Translations under genes and position numbers: made by a program
The notes under the pieces: generated by a model
What the model was told of the DNA's origin: nothing
Seen by the model: the letters and a program-made list of their open reading frames with translations, nothing else
Databases searched by the model: none
Origin: Phycicoccus duodecadis
GTDB lineage: Bacteria; Actinomycetota; Actinomycetes; Actinomycetales; Dermatophilaceae
Assembly (NCBI RefSeq): GCF_002846495.1
Contig: NZ_PJNE01000001.1
Coordinates: 434,001-498,000 of the forward strand
Direction of reading: 5' to 3'
DNA length: 64,000 nt
In this document: positions 46,562-55,987 of the stretch, one piece after another
Layout of the letters: the number at the start of each line of letters is the position of its first letter
Numbering within the stretch: position 1 is the stretch's first letter

Positions 46562-47545
46562 ATGAGCGACTCCCCCACCGGCCCCGTCCCGTCGTCCACC
46601 TCGTCGTCCGTCCCGTCGTCCACCTCGTCGTCCGCCCCGTCGTCCGCCCCGTCGTCCAGCGCGGCGGCCGCCGCCCTGCCCCGCCGCGTCGCCGTCACCG
46701 GCGCCCACGGCAAGCTCGGCCGCGCCGTCGTGACGCACCTGCGCGGCATCGGCCTCGACGTCCTGGCCATCGACCGCGACCCGGCCGGCGACCCCCGCGA
46801 CGTCCGCGGCGAGTTCGTCGTCGCCGACCTCACCGACTACGGCCAGGTGGTCGAGGCCTTCGGGGGCGGGGTCGACGAGCACGCGGCCGTCGACGCGGTG
46901 GTGCACCTGGCCGCCATCCCGGCCCCCGGGATGACGACGAACGCCGCCACCTTCGCCAACAACTCGGCCGCGACCTACAACGTGTTCGCCGCTGTCCGCG
47001 CCCTCGGCATCACCACGCTGGTGTGGGCCTCGAGCGAGACCGTGCTGGGCCTGCCGTTCGACACCCCGCCGCCCTACGCGCCCGTCGACGAGGAGTACGC
47101 GCCGCGGCCGGAGTCGACGTACTCGCTGAACAAGGCCCTCGAGGAGGAGATGGCCGGGCACTTCTGCCGCTGGCAGCCCGAGCTGGTGGCGGTCGGCCTG
47201 CGCTTCTCGAACGTCATGGACGTCGAGGACTACGCGCAGTTCCCGTCCTTCGACGCCGACCCGCAGCTGCGGCGCTGGAACCTGTGGGGCTACATCGACG
47301 CGCGCGACGGCGCCCAGGCCGTCGAGAAGGCCCTGGCCTACGACGTGCCCGGGGCGGAGGTGTTCGTCATCGCCAACGCCGACACCGTGATGAGCCGTTC
47401 GAGCGCGAGCCTGATGGCCGAGGTCTACCCCGACGTGCCGGTGACCAGGGAGCTCGGTGAGCACGAGACGCTCCTCGGCATCGACAAGGCCCGGCAGGTC
47501 CTCGGGTACGAGCCCCAGCACTCCTGGCGCGACCACGTCGGCTGA
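46562..47545 (+). CDS. NAD-dependent epimerase/dehydratase (extended SDR)
   Basis: A 327-residue SDR. After an unusual Ser/Pro/Thr-rich leader of about 40 residues come the nucleotide loop VTGAHGKLGRAVV, HLAAIPAPGM, and the catalytic triad in SSETVL and YSLNK (Tyr, Lys). It looks like the family of sugar or sugar-acid dehydrogenases. It stands just before a class II aldolase gene, which suggests a shared catabolic role. The upstream -10 is unclear; AGGA/GAGGG precedes the ATG. Confidence 0.85.
   Translation: MSDSPTGPVPSSTSSSVPSSTSSSAPSSAPSSSAAAAALPRRVAVTGAHGKLGRAVVTHLRGIGLDVLAIDRDPAGDPRDVRGEFVVADLTDYGQVVEAFGGGVDEHAAVDAVVHLAAIPAPGMTTNAATFANNSAATYNVFAAVRALGITTLVWASSETVLGLPFDTPPPYAPVDEEYAPRPESTYSLNKALEEEMAGHFCRWQPELVAVGLRFSNVMDVEDYAQFPSFDADPQLRRWNLWGYIDARDGAQAVEKALAYDVPGAEVFVIANADTVMSRSSASLMAEVYPDVPVTRELGEHETLLGIDKARQVLGYEPQHSWRDHVG
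46589..46660 (+). repeat. In-frame tandem repeat in the SDR leader
   Basis: Two 24-base units encoding PSSTSSSV and PSSTSSSA are followed by two 12-base units encoding PSSA and PSSS. All units are multiples of three, so changes in copy number would keep the frame. Confidence 0.8.
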
Positions 47546-47583
47546 GCGCGCCGCCCACGGGCCTCGGGCCGGACGCCGTGCGG

Positions 47584-47589
47584 CATGAT
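47584..47589 (+). promoter_or_regulatory. -10-like CATGAT before the class II aldolase gene
   Basis: CATGAT is six bases before the GTG at 47596, one mismatch from the TANNNT pattern. Confidence 0.35.
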
Positions 47590-47595
47590 CGCCCC

Positions 47596-48273
47596 GTGAG
47601 CGCGAACCCGTCGTCCGAGAGCACCTCCGAGGCCGCCGCGGGGGCCGGCCCCGGGCTCGCCGAGATCCTCGACCAGCTCGTCGACGCGGGCCGGCAGGTG
47701 GTGGCCCGTGGGCTGGTGCAGGCCAGCGGTGGCAACCTCTCGGCCCGGGTGCCCGGCACCGACCGGTTCGTCGTCACCGCCACCGGCACCTGGCTCGACC
47801 GCCTCACCCCGGACGACTTCGCCGAGCTCACCCCGGGCGGCGACCGGGTGGGTGGGGCGGCACGCCCGTCGGTGGAGTGGAAGCTGCACCAGCGCACCTA
47901 CGCCGTGCGCCAGGACGTGCGGGCCATCGTGCACCTGCACCCGCAGCACGTCCTCCTGGTCGACATGCTCGGTGCGCCGATCCGGTTCACCACCCTGGAC
48001 CACCAGTACTACCTGGGCAGTGCCGGGCGGGTGCCGTTCATGCCCTCGGGCAGCGACGAGCTCGCCCGGGCCGCCGCCGAGGCCGCCCGCGACCACGACG
48101 CCGTGGTGCTGGCCCACCACGGCTGCTCGGCCCTCGGCGACACCGTGACGATGGCCCTGCGCCGGGCGTTGAACCTCGAGGAGGCGGCCGCGATGACCTA
48201 CCGGCTGCTGCAGGCGGGCGACCGCGCCACCGACTTCCCGGCGGAGTGGAAGGGCCGCATCATCGACGTCTGA
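47596..48273 (+). CDS. Class II aldolase/adducin family protein
   Basis: A 225-residue zinc enzyme of the fuculose-phosphate aldolase family, which also includes methylthioribulose-phosphate dehydratase (MtnB) and tetronate-phosphate decarboxylases. LVQASGGNLSARV is the phosphate loop, HLHPQH supplies zinc histidines, and LAHHGCSALG the third. MtnA is encoded 1.5 kb away, so an MtnB role is possible; the adjacent SDR instead suggests sugar-acid catabolism. Sequence alone does not decide. Confidence 0.87.
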   Translation: MSANPSSESTSEAAAGAGPGLAEILDQLVDAGRQVVARGLVQASGGNLSARVPGTDRFVVTATGTWLDRLTPDDFAELTPGGDRVGGAARPSVEWKLHQRTYAVRQDVRAIVHLHPQHVLLVDMLGAPIRFTTLDHQYYLGSAGRVPFMPSGSDELARAAAEAARDHDAVVLAHHGCSALGDTVTMALRRALNLEEAAAMTYRLLQAGDRATDFPAEWKGRIIDV

Positions 48274-48293
48274 CCCGGCGACCCGGGTCGGGC

Positions 48294-49070
48294 TCAGCGG
48301 GCGAGGAAGAGGCTGCCCAGCGCGATGAGCCAGGAGACGAACGAGCCGACCAGGAAGTACTCGGTGACCTCGTCGATGCCTGCACCGTCGACGCTCTCAC
48401 GGTCGCTGCGCTTGCTCTGCAGCTCGGGGAAGCGGATCAGGCCCTTGGCCGCGATGACCAGGGCCGCGGCCGTGAGCTGGCCGGCCAGCCCGAGGCCGAG
48501 GATGACGACCCGCTCCATGGGGCCGAGGAGGCGGCCGCCGCGCAGCTGGAGCGCCGGCTCGGGCATGGCCATGGCCGAGGTACGCGCCCGCCCCAGCGGA
48601 CGCAGGGCCCCGATGCTGACCAGCACCAGCCGGACGACGACGTTGCCGGTGGCGAGGTTGGCCACCAGGAGCCCGAGGACGAGCAGGACCTGCGCGACCG
48701 TGACGCCGGCCCGCGCGCTGGGGAGCTCGGCCCAGCGCAGCCAGCGCCCCAGCCCGCCGCCCGGTGGCGAGGCCCACCCGGACAGTGCCACCAGCCAGAC
48801 CGCCCCGCCGGCCAGGGCCCCGAGCGAGCGGGCGTGCCCGCGGCCGTGCGCCAGCGCGGCGTCGGACCAGCGCAGCCACAACAGCAGCGACAGCACGGCG
48901 CCGACGAGGGCCACGGCGTCGCCGACCCCGAACAGCCCGGCACCGGCACCGACCAGCACGACCACCACGCCCCCGGCCCAGGGCGCCCACCGCGACACCG
49001 CCGGGCGCCGGGCGGCGCGGACCAGGTCGGCCAGCCCGACGCCGAGCAGCCACACCCCCAGCCAGCTCAC
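48294..49070 (-). CDS. Integral membrane protein paired with SatD
   Basis: A 258-residue protein with about eight membrane segments, from WLGVWLLGVGLADLV to the last two in RVVILGLGLAGQLTAAALVI and YFLVGSFVSWLIALGSLFLA. The loop FPELQSKRSDRESVDGAGIDEVTEY is polar. The GTG overlaps the satD stop by 4 bases (GTGA). I think such pairs occur in other actinobacteria; function unknown. Confidence 0.8.
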   Translation of the reverse strand: MSWLGVWLLGVGLADLVRAARRPAVSRWAPWAGGVVVVLVGAGAGLFGVGDAVALVGAVLSLLLWLRWSDAALAHGRGHARSLGALAGGAVWLVALSGWASPPGGGLGRWLRWAELPSARAGVTVAQVLLVLGLLVANLATGNVVVRLVLVSIGALRPLGRARTSAMAMPEPALQLRGGRLLGPMERVVILGLGLAGQLTAAALVIAAKGLIRFPELQSKRSDRESVDGAGIDEVTEYFLVGSFVSWLIALGSLFLAR

Positions 49071-49720
49071 GCGAGGCCCCGGAGCAGCTCGTGGGCGGCC
49101 AGCACGGCCCCGACCCCGTCGGAGCGGACGCGCTGCGACACGGCGGAGGCACTGACCCCTTCGCGCGCGGCGAGGTCGGCCTGGGTGGTGTCGGGATCCA
49201 TGAGCCCCCTCAGCAGCCGGAGTGACCGTTCCGAGAGAGATCCAACCAGGTGGTCCCGACAGAGCAGGGCGGCGTTGACGGCGTCGACCCGGGGGTCCCG
49301 GCCGTCGGCATCGCGCAGGCCGGTGCGCAGCAGCCGGGTGGGCGCACGGTCGGCGGCGGCCTCGACGGCGTCGATGGCGTCGCGGGCGGCCCACCAGGCC
49401 GAGCCGTCCTCGATGCCGCGCTCGGCGTCCAGGAGCGTGACCGTGCCGACCCCGACCCCGACGCGCACGTCGACGTCGGGCAGCAGCTCGAGACGGACCC
49501 GCAGGGCCGCGTCCAGCGCCTCCCCGAGGCTGCGGTACGCGCCCTGGAACTCGTCGCCCACCGTCACCCGCAGGCCCCGCACCGACGGCACCGCCGCCTC
49601 GACGGTGGCCAGGGCCGCCGCCACGGCGTCATGCACGGCCCGTCGGTCGCCGGCGCGACGGGACGCGACGATGTCGCCGATCAGCACGCTCACTGAAGCA
49701 CCGGGCTTCATCTCAGCCAT
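49067..49720 (-). CDS. satD: SatD-family protein with C-terminal helix-turn-helix
   Basis: A 217-residue protein of the SatD family (PF16264), named after a Streptococcus acid-tolerance locus. The N-terminal part (VLIGDIVASRRAGDR, LRVTVGDEFQGAYRSL, GVGVGTVTLL) resembles a nucleotide-cyclase-like fold. The C-terminus has a clear helix-turn-helix (TTQADLAAREGVSASAVSQRV). Together with the three palindromes around its start, this suggests that it regulates itself. It is co-translated with the membrane protein downstream. The ATG at 49720 is fixed by the -10 TATGAT six bases upstream. Confidence 0.85.
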   Translation of the reverse strand: MAEMKPGASVSVLIGDIVASRRAGDRRAVHDAVAAALATVEAAVPSVRGLRVTVGDEFQGAYRSLGEALDAALRVRLELLPDVDVRVGVGVGTVTLLDAERGIEDGSAWWAARDAIDAVEAAADRAPTRLLRTGLRDADGRDPRVDAVNAALLCRDHLVGSLSERSLRLLRGLMDPDTTQADLAAREGVSASAVSQRVRSDGVGAVLAAHELLRGLA

Positions 49721-49763
49721 CTGAAGATCATACCTTCATTCAGCGGGAATGAAGCCTGATCCT

Positions 49764-49766
<3 letters not shown>
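49694..49766 (-). promoter_or_regulatory. satD: Triple palindromic operator around the satD promoter
   Basis: TGAAG-n7-CTTCA occurs at 49694-49710, 49722-49738 and 49750-49766, each 28 bases from the next. The middle copy encloses the satD -10 (TATGAT, 49732-49727), the outer upstream copy covers the -35 region and the mtnA stop codon, and the third lies within satD codons 4-9. Spacer sequences differ while the arms are identical. Confidence 0.75.
49727..49732 (-). promoter_or_regulatory. satD: -10 element TATGAT, leaderless start of satD
   Basis: TATGAT is six bases before the ATG at 49720 and sits inside the middle palindrome. Confidence 0.65.
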
Positions 49767-50816
<1,050 letters not shown>

Positions 50817-50822
50817 GGCGGG

Positions 50823-50828
50823 AGCCTA
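50823..50828 (-). promoter_or_regulatory. mtnA: -10 element TAGGCT, leaderless start of mtnA
   Basis: TAGGCT, six bases, ATG at 50816. Confidence 0.6.
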
Positions 50829-50860
50829 CGACCCCCGGCCCCGACGCCGCCGCACCCCCC

Positions 50861-50874
50861 GGGACCATCGCCCC
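50861..50874 (+). promoter_or_regulatory. DosR/DevR-like box before the second universal stress gene
   Basis: GGGACCATCGCCCC agrees with the DosR core at 11 of 14 positions. It stands 128 bases before the stress gene and 44 bases before mtnA on the other strand, so it could act on either. Confidence 0.4.
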
Positions 50875-51002
50875 TTGCCCTCGGGTCCGGACAGTGGGAG
50901 CGTCAGTGCGTGGGGCGAGGGCGCCCCACACGACGACGGACACGTCATCCCGCAGCGTCCATGGCGCGCCCGCCGCCGGTCCCCCGACTGGAAGGACGGA
51001 GC

Positions 51003-51857
51003 ATGTCAGGGTCCCGTGTGGTCGTCGGTGTCGACGGCTCGCCCCTCTCGGCCACGGCCGTGCAGCACGCCGCCCGCGCCGCCCACGACCGCGGCCTGCC
51101 GCTGCACGTGGTGCACGCCTTCGCGCCCGACCTGCCGATGCTGGGCTTCGGCGCCCTGGCCGACCGCGAGGTCGTCACCGCCCACGGGCGGCGCCTCCTC
51201 GCGGCGGCGGTGGCCCGGGCCCACGCGGTGCATCCCGACCTGGAGGTCACGACGGCCCTCCCCGACGGCTACGCGAGCACCGCTTTGGTCTCGGCATCCC
51301 GGTCGGCCGCCCTGGTGGTCGTCGGGGCCACCGGGTTCGGGCTGCTCAGCCACACCACGATGGGCGCGGTCGCCCGGCAGGTGCTCGCCCACGCGCGGTG
51401 CTTCGTCCTGGTGGTCGGCCACGAGACCGCCGGCGCCCCGACCCGGGGCGGCCGGGTCGTGGTCGGCGTCGACGGGTCCAAGGCCTCGCTGACCGCACTG
51501 CGCGCGGCCGCGCACGAGGCCCAGCGGCTCGGAGGGAGCCTCGAGGTCGTGCACGTCTGGCAGGCCAGCGGGGCGCACGACCCCACCCTGGCCAGCGCGT
51601 CGAGCTGGGAGGACTACGAGCAGGGCATCGAGCGTTCGGTACGGGCGACCCTGGCCGAGCCGGGTCTGCCCGCCGTCCCGGCCGCCGTCCACGTCGTGCG
51701 GGAGGACCCGGTGCGAGCCCTGGTCGAGCACGCGGAAGGCGCCGACCTGCTCGTCGTGGGCAGCCGCGGCGCGGGCGGGTTCGAGGGCCTGCGGCTGGGC
51801 TCGACCGCGACGTCGCTGGTGGGCCGCTGCCCCGCCCCGCTGCTGGTCACCCGCTGA
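51003..51857 (+). CDS. Tandem-domain universal stress protein
   Basis: A 284-residue protein with two UspA domains (about 1-140 and 148-284). Both keep the ATP pattern: GATGFGLLSHTTMGAVARQV in the first and GSRGAGGFEGLRLGSTATSL in the second, so ATP binding is likely. AAGGA precedes the ATG at 51003. It resembles the stress protein at 44786 in layout but is not a recent copy. The last 11 bases overlap the end of ptrB on the other strand. Confidence 0.94.
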   Translation: MSGSRVVVGVDGSPLSATAVQHAARAAHDRGLPLHVVHAFAPDLPMLGFGALADREVVTAHGRRLLAAAVARAHAVHPDLEVTTALPDGYASTALVSASRSAALVVVGATGFGLLSHTTMGAVARQVLAHARCFVLVVGHETAGAPTRGGRVVVGVDGSKASLTALRAAAHEAQRLGGSLEVVHVWQASGAHDPTLASASSWEDYEQGIERSVRATLAEPGLPAVPAAVHVVREDPVRALVEHAEGADLLVVGSRGAGGFEGLRLGSTATSLVGRCPAPLLVTR

Positions 51858-53994
51858 CGCGAGAGCCGTCGAGCCGCTCGGTGGCGCCGAGCCGGTCGAG
51901 CACGAAGGCCCACTCCCAGGCGATCTGCTCCCAGGCGGCGTACCGCCCGGACCGGCCACCGTGCCCCGCCGAGAGCTCGGTGCGCAGCAGGATCGGGGAG
52001 CGCTCGGGGTCGTTGGTGACGGTGCCGCGCAGCCGGGCGACCCACTTGGCCGGCTCGGTGACGTAGACCCTGGTGTCGTGCAGGCTGCTGGTCGCGAGGA
52101 CGGCCGGGTACTCGACCGCCCGGATGTTCTCGTACGGGGTGTACGCCCGCATGGCCGCGTAGACCTCGGGGTCGTGGAGCGGGTCGCCCCACTCCTCCCA
52201 CTCCCCCACCGTGAGCGGCAGCTCGGGCTGGAGGATGGTGGTCAGGGCGTCGACGAAGGGCACGGCCGCGTGCACGACCCGGAACCGCTCGGGGGCCAGG
52301 TTGACCACCGCCCCCACCAGCAGACCGCCGGCCGAGCCACCCTCGAGCCCCAGTCGGCCCGGCGCCACCCAGCCGGCGTCGACCAGGTGGCGCGCGACCG
52401 CCACGGTGTCGGAGAAGGTGTTGGGCTTGGCGGTCAGCTTGCCGTCGTCGTACCACCGTCGGCCCATCTCGCCGCCCCCGCGCACGTGCGCGACGGCGAA
52501 GACCACACCGCGGTCGACCAGCCCGAGGCGCGCCACCGAGAAGTACGGGTCGGAGGAGATCTCGTACGCCCCGTACGCGCCGAGCAGGCCGGGGTTGGTG
52601 CCGTCCGCGGTGACCCCCCGGCGGCGCACGATCGAGACCGGCACGGCGGTGCCGTCGTCGGCGGTGGCCCACTCGCGCGACTCCTCGTAGTCGGCGGCGT
52701 CGAAGCCGCCGAGCACCGGCTGGCGCTTGAGCACGGTGTGGGCCCCGGTGGCGAGGTCGACGTCGAGGACGGTGCGCGGCGTCGTCCACGACTCGACGAC
52801 GACCTGGATGGTGCTCTGGTCGGGCTCGGGGTTGTCGCCCAGCCCGATGGAGTGCACCGGCTGCTCGACCGGCACGTCCCACGGCGCGGCGTGCCCGGAC
52901 ACCGAGGCCTCGTCGCGCGGCAGCACCCGCAGCGCGGTGAGGCCCCCGGTGCGCAGCGACAGCACGGTGGCGCGGTCGAAGGCGTCGACCCCGACGAAGC
53001 GCTCGCCCTCGCCGGAGGCCAGCAGCGGCACCCACTGCTCGTGCGAGGTGGCGTCGAGCGGCGCCCACGCGAGGTCGGAGTCGGGGGTGTGGGTGTTGTG
53101 CACGACCAGCAGCCGGTCGCCGGCGGGCTCGACGTCGTACTCGACGCCCTCGCGGCGGGGGGCCACGACCCGCCACTCGCCTTCGGGGTCGGTGCTGTCG
53201 AGGATGCGCACCTCGCTGGTCGTCTTCGAGCCCAGGCCGAGCAGCAGCCAGCGCTCGTCGCGGCTGGAGCTGATGCCCATCCAGAATCGCTCGTCGTCCT
53301 CCTGGTGCACCAGCACGTCGTCGGCGGCCTCGGTGCCGACCCGGTGGCGCCACAGCTGGTGGGGGCGCCAGGCGTCGTCGACACGGGTGTAGAACACGAA
53401 GCGGCCGTCGTGGCTGAACTCGCAGCCGTAGCCGATGCGGGTGAGCGAGCGGTCGAGGACCTCGCCCGACGACACCTCGCGCACCGTGAGGTCGAAGCGC
53501 TCGTCACCGGCGGTGTCGACGGCGAACGCGACGAGCCGGTGGTCGGGGCTGACGGTGAGCGCGCCGAGCGAGAAGAACTCGGAGTCACCGGCCTCGACGT
53601 TGCCGTCGAGGACGACCTCCTCGCCGGGGAGGGGCGCGCCCTCGGGGTCGGGGCGGGGGTCGCCCTCGGCCCGCGGGGCGCGCACGTGCGCGGTGTACTG
53701 GCGCCCCTGCGCGGTGCGGCTGAAGTACCACCACGGCCCGCTGGCCACCGGCACCGAGAGGTCGTCCTCCTTGACCCGCGCCTTGATCTCGGCGAAGAGG
53801 GTGGCGCGCAGCGGCGCGAGGTCGGCGGTGACGGCTTCGGCGTAGGCGTTCTCGGCCTCGAGGTGGCTCAGCAGCTCGGGGTCCTCGAGGTCACGCATCC
53901 ACCAGTAGGGGTCCTCGACGCGGTCGCCGTGGTGCTCGCGCACGTGCGGACGCTGGGGGGCGGTCGGAGGGCTGGGAGGGGTGGGGCGCGCCAT
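51847..53994 (-). CDS. ptrB: Oligopeptidase B (prolyl oligopeptidase family S9)
   Basis: A 715-residue cytoplasmic serine peptidase that cleaves short peptides after basic residues. The N-terminal and middle parts form the beta-propeller (about 70-410), and the C-terminal alpha/beta hydrolase has the nucleophile in GLEGGSAGGLLVG and the catalytic histidine in LSAGHGGRSGRY. The start DPYWWMRDLEDPEL is typical. TAGGGT six bases before the ATG sets the start. No signal peptide. Confidence 0.94.
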   Translation of the reverse strand: MARPTPPSPPTAPQRPHVREHHGDRVEDPYWWMRDLEDPELLSHLEAENAYAEAVTADLAPLRATLFAEIKARVKEDDLSVPVASGPWWYFSRTAQGRQYTAHVRAPRAEGDPRPDPEGAPLPGEEVVLDGNVEAGDSEFFSLGALTVSPDHRLVAFAVDTAGDERFDLTVREVSSGEVLDRSLTRIGYGCEFSHDGRFVFYTRVDDAWRPHQLWRHRVGTEAADDVLVHQEDDERFWMGISSSRDERWLLLGLGSKTTSEVRILDSTDPEGEWRVVAPRREGVEYDVEPAGDRLLVVHNTHTPDSDLAWAPLDATSHEQWVPLLASGEGERFVGVDAFDRATVLSLRTGGLTALRVLPRDEASVSGHAAPWDVPVEQPVHSIGLGDNPEPDQSTIQVVVESWTTPRTVLDVDLATGAHTVLKRQPVLGGFDAADYEESREWATADDGTAVPVSIVRRRGVTADGTNPGLLGAYGAYEISSDPYFSVARLGLVDRGVVFAVAHVRGGGEMGRRWYDDGKLTAKPNTFSDTVAVARHLVDAGWVAPGRLGLEGGSAGGLLVGAVVNLAPERFRVVHAAVPFVDALTTILQPELPLTVGEWEEWGDPLHDPEVYAAMRAYTPYENIRAVEYPAVLATSSLHDTRVYVTEPAKWVARLRGTVTNDPERSPILLRTELSAGHGGRSGRYAAWEQIAWEWAFVLDRLGATERLDGSRVSG

Positions 53995-54000
53995 GGCGCC

Positions 54001-54006
54001 ACCCTA
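54001..54006 (-). promoter_or_regulatory. ptrB: -10 element TAGGGT, leaderless start of ptrB
   Basis: TAGGGT, six bases, ATG at 53994. Confidence 0.6.
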
Positions 54007-54050
54007 TGGGGCGGCGCCCACCAGGCCCGGGCCGCCCGCCCCGGACACGG

Positions 54051-54085
54051 CGAGGGCCGCACCCCCGGGTGGGGTGCGGCCCTCG
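54051..54085 (-). terminator. Hairpin terminator after the 5'-nucleotidase
   Basis: A perfect 15-bp stem (54051-54065 with 54071-54085) and 5-base loop follow the stop at 54101 by 16 bases. Confidence 0.8.
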
Positions 54086-54100
54086 GCGGGTCGGGCTCGG

Positions 54101-55858
54101 TCAGAGACCGGCGACCCGGTCGGCGGGCGCCCGCAGCCCCGGGTTCGCCTTGACGTAGGCGACCAGGTTGGCGAGGTCCTCGGCCCCACCGAGCAGGTTG
54201 GTGCCGGCGGAGAACCCGGTGAACAGGTCGCCCCCGTTGGCGAGGAAGTTCAGCGTGGAGACCCGGTAGGTGCCGGTCGCGCTGAGCGGGGTGCCGTTCA
54301 GGGTCATCGAGCCGGGAACGACCCGCGAGCCCTGGGGCCGGCTGGCGTCCCACTGGTACGAGAAGCCCTGGGAGACCCCGAGCGCCAGCGTCGGCCGGCT
54401 GCCGCGCGCCGCGACGGGCTGGTACTGCTGCTCCAGGATCGTCGTGATCTGGGCTCCGGTGAGGTCCATCGAGACCAGGAGGTTGCCGAAGGGTGCCACG
54501 TCGTAGGCCTCGGCGTAGGTGATCTGACCCGGCCCCTCGGCGTACTTCGGGGCGTAGAGCAGGCTGGCCCGCACCCCGCCGACGTTCATGAAGGAGATCT
54601 GCGCTCCGCCACTGGCCGGCGCCTGCGTGCCCCAGAGGATCGCGTCGGCGACGAGGTCACCCATCGGGGTCTCGATGCCGCGGTCGCCCCCGGCGTCCCC
54701 GGTGATGTCCTCGGCGTTGCTGCCGACGACCTGCGCCGCGAGCGGGCCGGCGATGGCGTTCCACTTGGCGAGGATCTTGGTCTGCTCCGGGTCGGCCGGG
54801 TACGCGGCGCGCGAGACGAGGTGGTTCTGCGCCGTGGTGTGCCGCCGGTCGACGTCACCGGTGCGGCGGTCGATGACGAGGTCGGTCTCGGTGACCACCT
54901 GGCCGTAGGACGCCGCGCTGGTGACGAGGCGGTCGTGGCCGGCCGGGTCGGGGATGTGGCAGACGTAGGGCTGGTGGGTGTGACCGGTGATGATGGCGTC
55001 GACGTCGGCGGTCATCGTGCGGGCGATCTGGTCGATCGGGCCGGAGATGCCGACGCACTGGTCGTACGTCCCGCTCTGGTAGCCGCCCTCGTGGAGGAGC
55101 ACGACGATGGACTGCACGCCCTGCTTCTTGAGGAGCTTCGCCTGGCTCTCGGCGGTCTCGACCTCGTCCTTGAAGTCGACCGACGCCACGCCGGCCGGGT
55201 CGACGAGGGTCGGGGTCGCCTCGAGGGTCATGCCGATGAAGCCGATCTTCATCCCGTTGACGTTCTTGACCGAGGTCCCCGGCAGGAGGGTGCGGCCGTC
55301 GGACTTCTTGACGACGTTGGCCGCCAGCCACTGGAAGTCGGCGCCCCCGTAGGGCTGGGTCGGGAAGTAGCAGCCGTCGACGGGGTGGCAGCCGCCCTTC
55401 TGCATACGCAGGAGCTCGGCGGTGCCCTCGTCGAACTCGTGGTTGCCCACGCTGCTGACGTCCAGCTTCATCGCGTTGAGGGTCTCGACGGCGGGCTCGT
55501 CGTGGAACAGGCCCGACAGGAAGGTCGAGCCGCCGATGAGGTCACCGGCGGCCACGGTCAGGGAGCGGCCCTTCGGGGCGTCCTTGCGCAGCTCGGAGAG
55601 CGCGGTGGCCAGGTGCTCGGCTCCCCCGGCCGGGGTCCGGCTCGGGTCGAGCGTGGCGCTCAGCGGCGAGTCCGTGGCCTCGAGGTGGCCGTGGTAGTCG
55701 TTGAACGAGAGCAGCTGGACGCTCTGGAGCGGTCCGGTGCCCTTGCCCGCGGGGGGGATGGGGTTGCTCTTGGCCACGGCCGGGGTACCGGCGACGAGAG
55801 CCACGAGCGCAGAGGCGGCGAGGCCGGCTCCGAGCGCGCGTCGGCGAGTGCTTCTCAT
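54101..55858 (-). CDS. Secreted bifunctional metallophosphatase/5'-nucleotidase (UshA-like)
   Basis: A 585-residue exported enzyme that removes phosphate from nucleotides. A signal peptide (MRSTRRRALGAG, hydrophobic core, AVA cleavage site near 29) is followed by the metallophosphatase domain with FNDYHGHLE, AGDLIGGS, GNHEFDEG, LLHEGGY and GHTHQPY, all metal-ligand motifs. The C-terminal 5'-nucleotidase domain (about 380-550) has FMNVGGVRA and the substrate-stacking region. The ATG at 55858 has GGGAGA nine bases upstream; the longer frame would bury the signal peptide. Extracellular phosphate or nucleoside scavenging is the likely role. Confidence 0.93.
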   Translation of the reverse strand: MRSTRRRALGAGLAASALVALVAGTPAVAKSNPIPPAGKGTGPLQSVQLLSFNDYHGHLEATDSPLSATLDPSRTPAGGAEHLATALSELRKDAPKGRSLTVAAGDLIGGSTFLSGLFHDEPAVETLNAMKLDVSSVGNHEFDEGTAELLRMQKGGCHPVDGCYFPTQPYGGADFQWLAANVVKKSDGRTLLPGTSVKNVNGMKIGFIGMTLEATPTLVDPAGVASVDFKDEVETAESQAKLLKKQGVQSIVVLLHEGGYQSGTYDQCVGISGPIDQIARTMTADVDAIITGHTHQPYVCHIPDPAGHDRLVTSAASYGQVVTETDLVIDRRTGDVDRRHTTAQNHLVSRAAYPADPEQTKILAKWNAIAGPLAAQVVGSNAEDITGDAGGDRGIETPMGDLVADAILWGTQAPASGGAQISFMNVGGVRASLLYAPKYAEGPGQITYAEAYDVAPFGNLLVSMDLTGAQITTILEQQYQPVAARGSRPTLALGVSQGFSYQWDASRPQGSRVVPGSMTLNGTPLSATGTYRVSTLNFLANGGDLFTGFSAGTNLLGGAEDLANLVAYVKANPGLRAPADRVAGL

Positions 55859-55987
55859 GATGTGTTGTCTCCCTGGGGGTCGGTCAGGCGCCCTCACCCT
55901 AAGGGAGTTCACAGCCGATCGGGAGGGGGCGATACGCGCGACTCGCGACCGTCATCGTGCGTTCACCGCGGCGTTGGGCGCGCCGGG

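Noticed and set aside
55905..55980. GTTCAC motifs upstream of the 5'-nucleotidase, suggesting a PhoP (PHO) box
   Set aside because: The two copies are about 60 bases apart rather than in 11-base tandem, so they do not form a PHO box.
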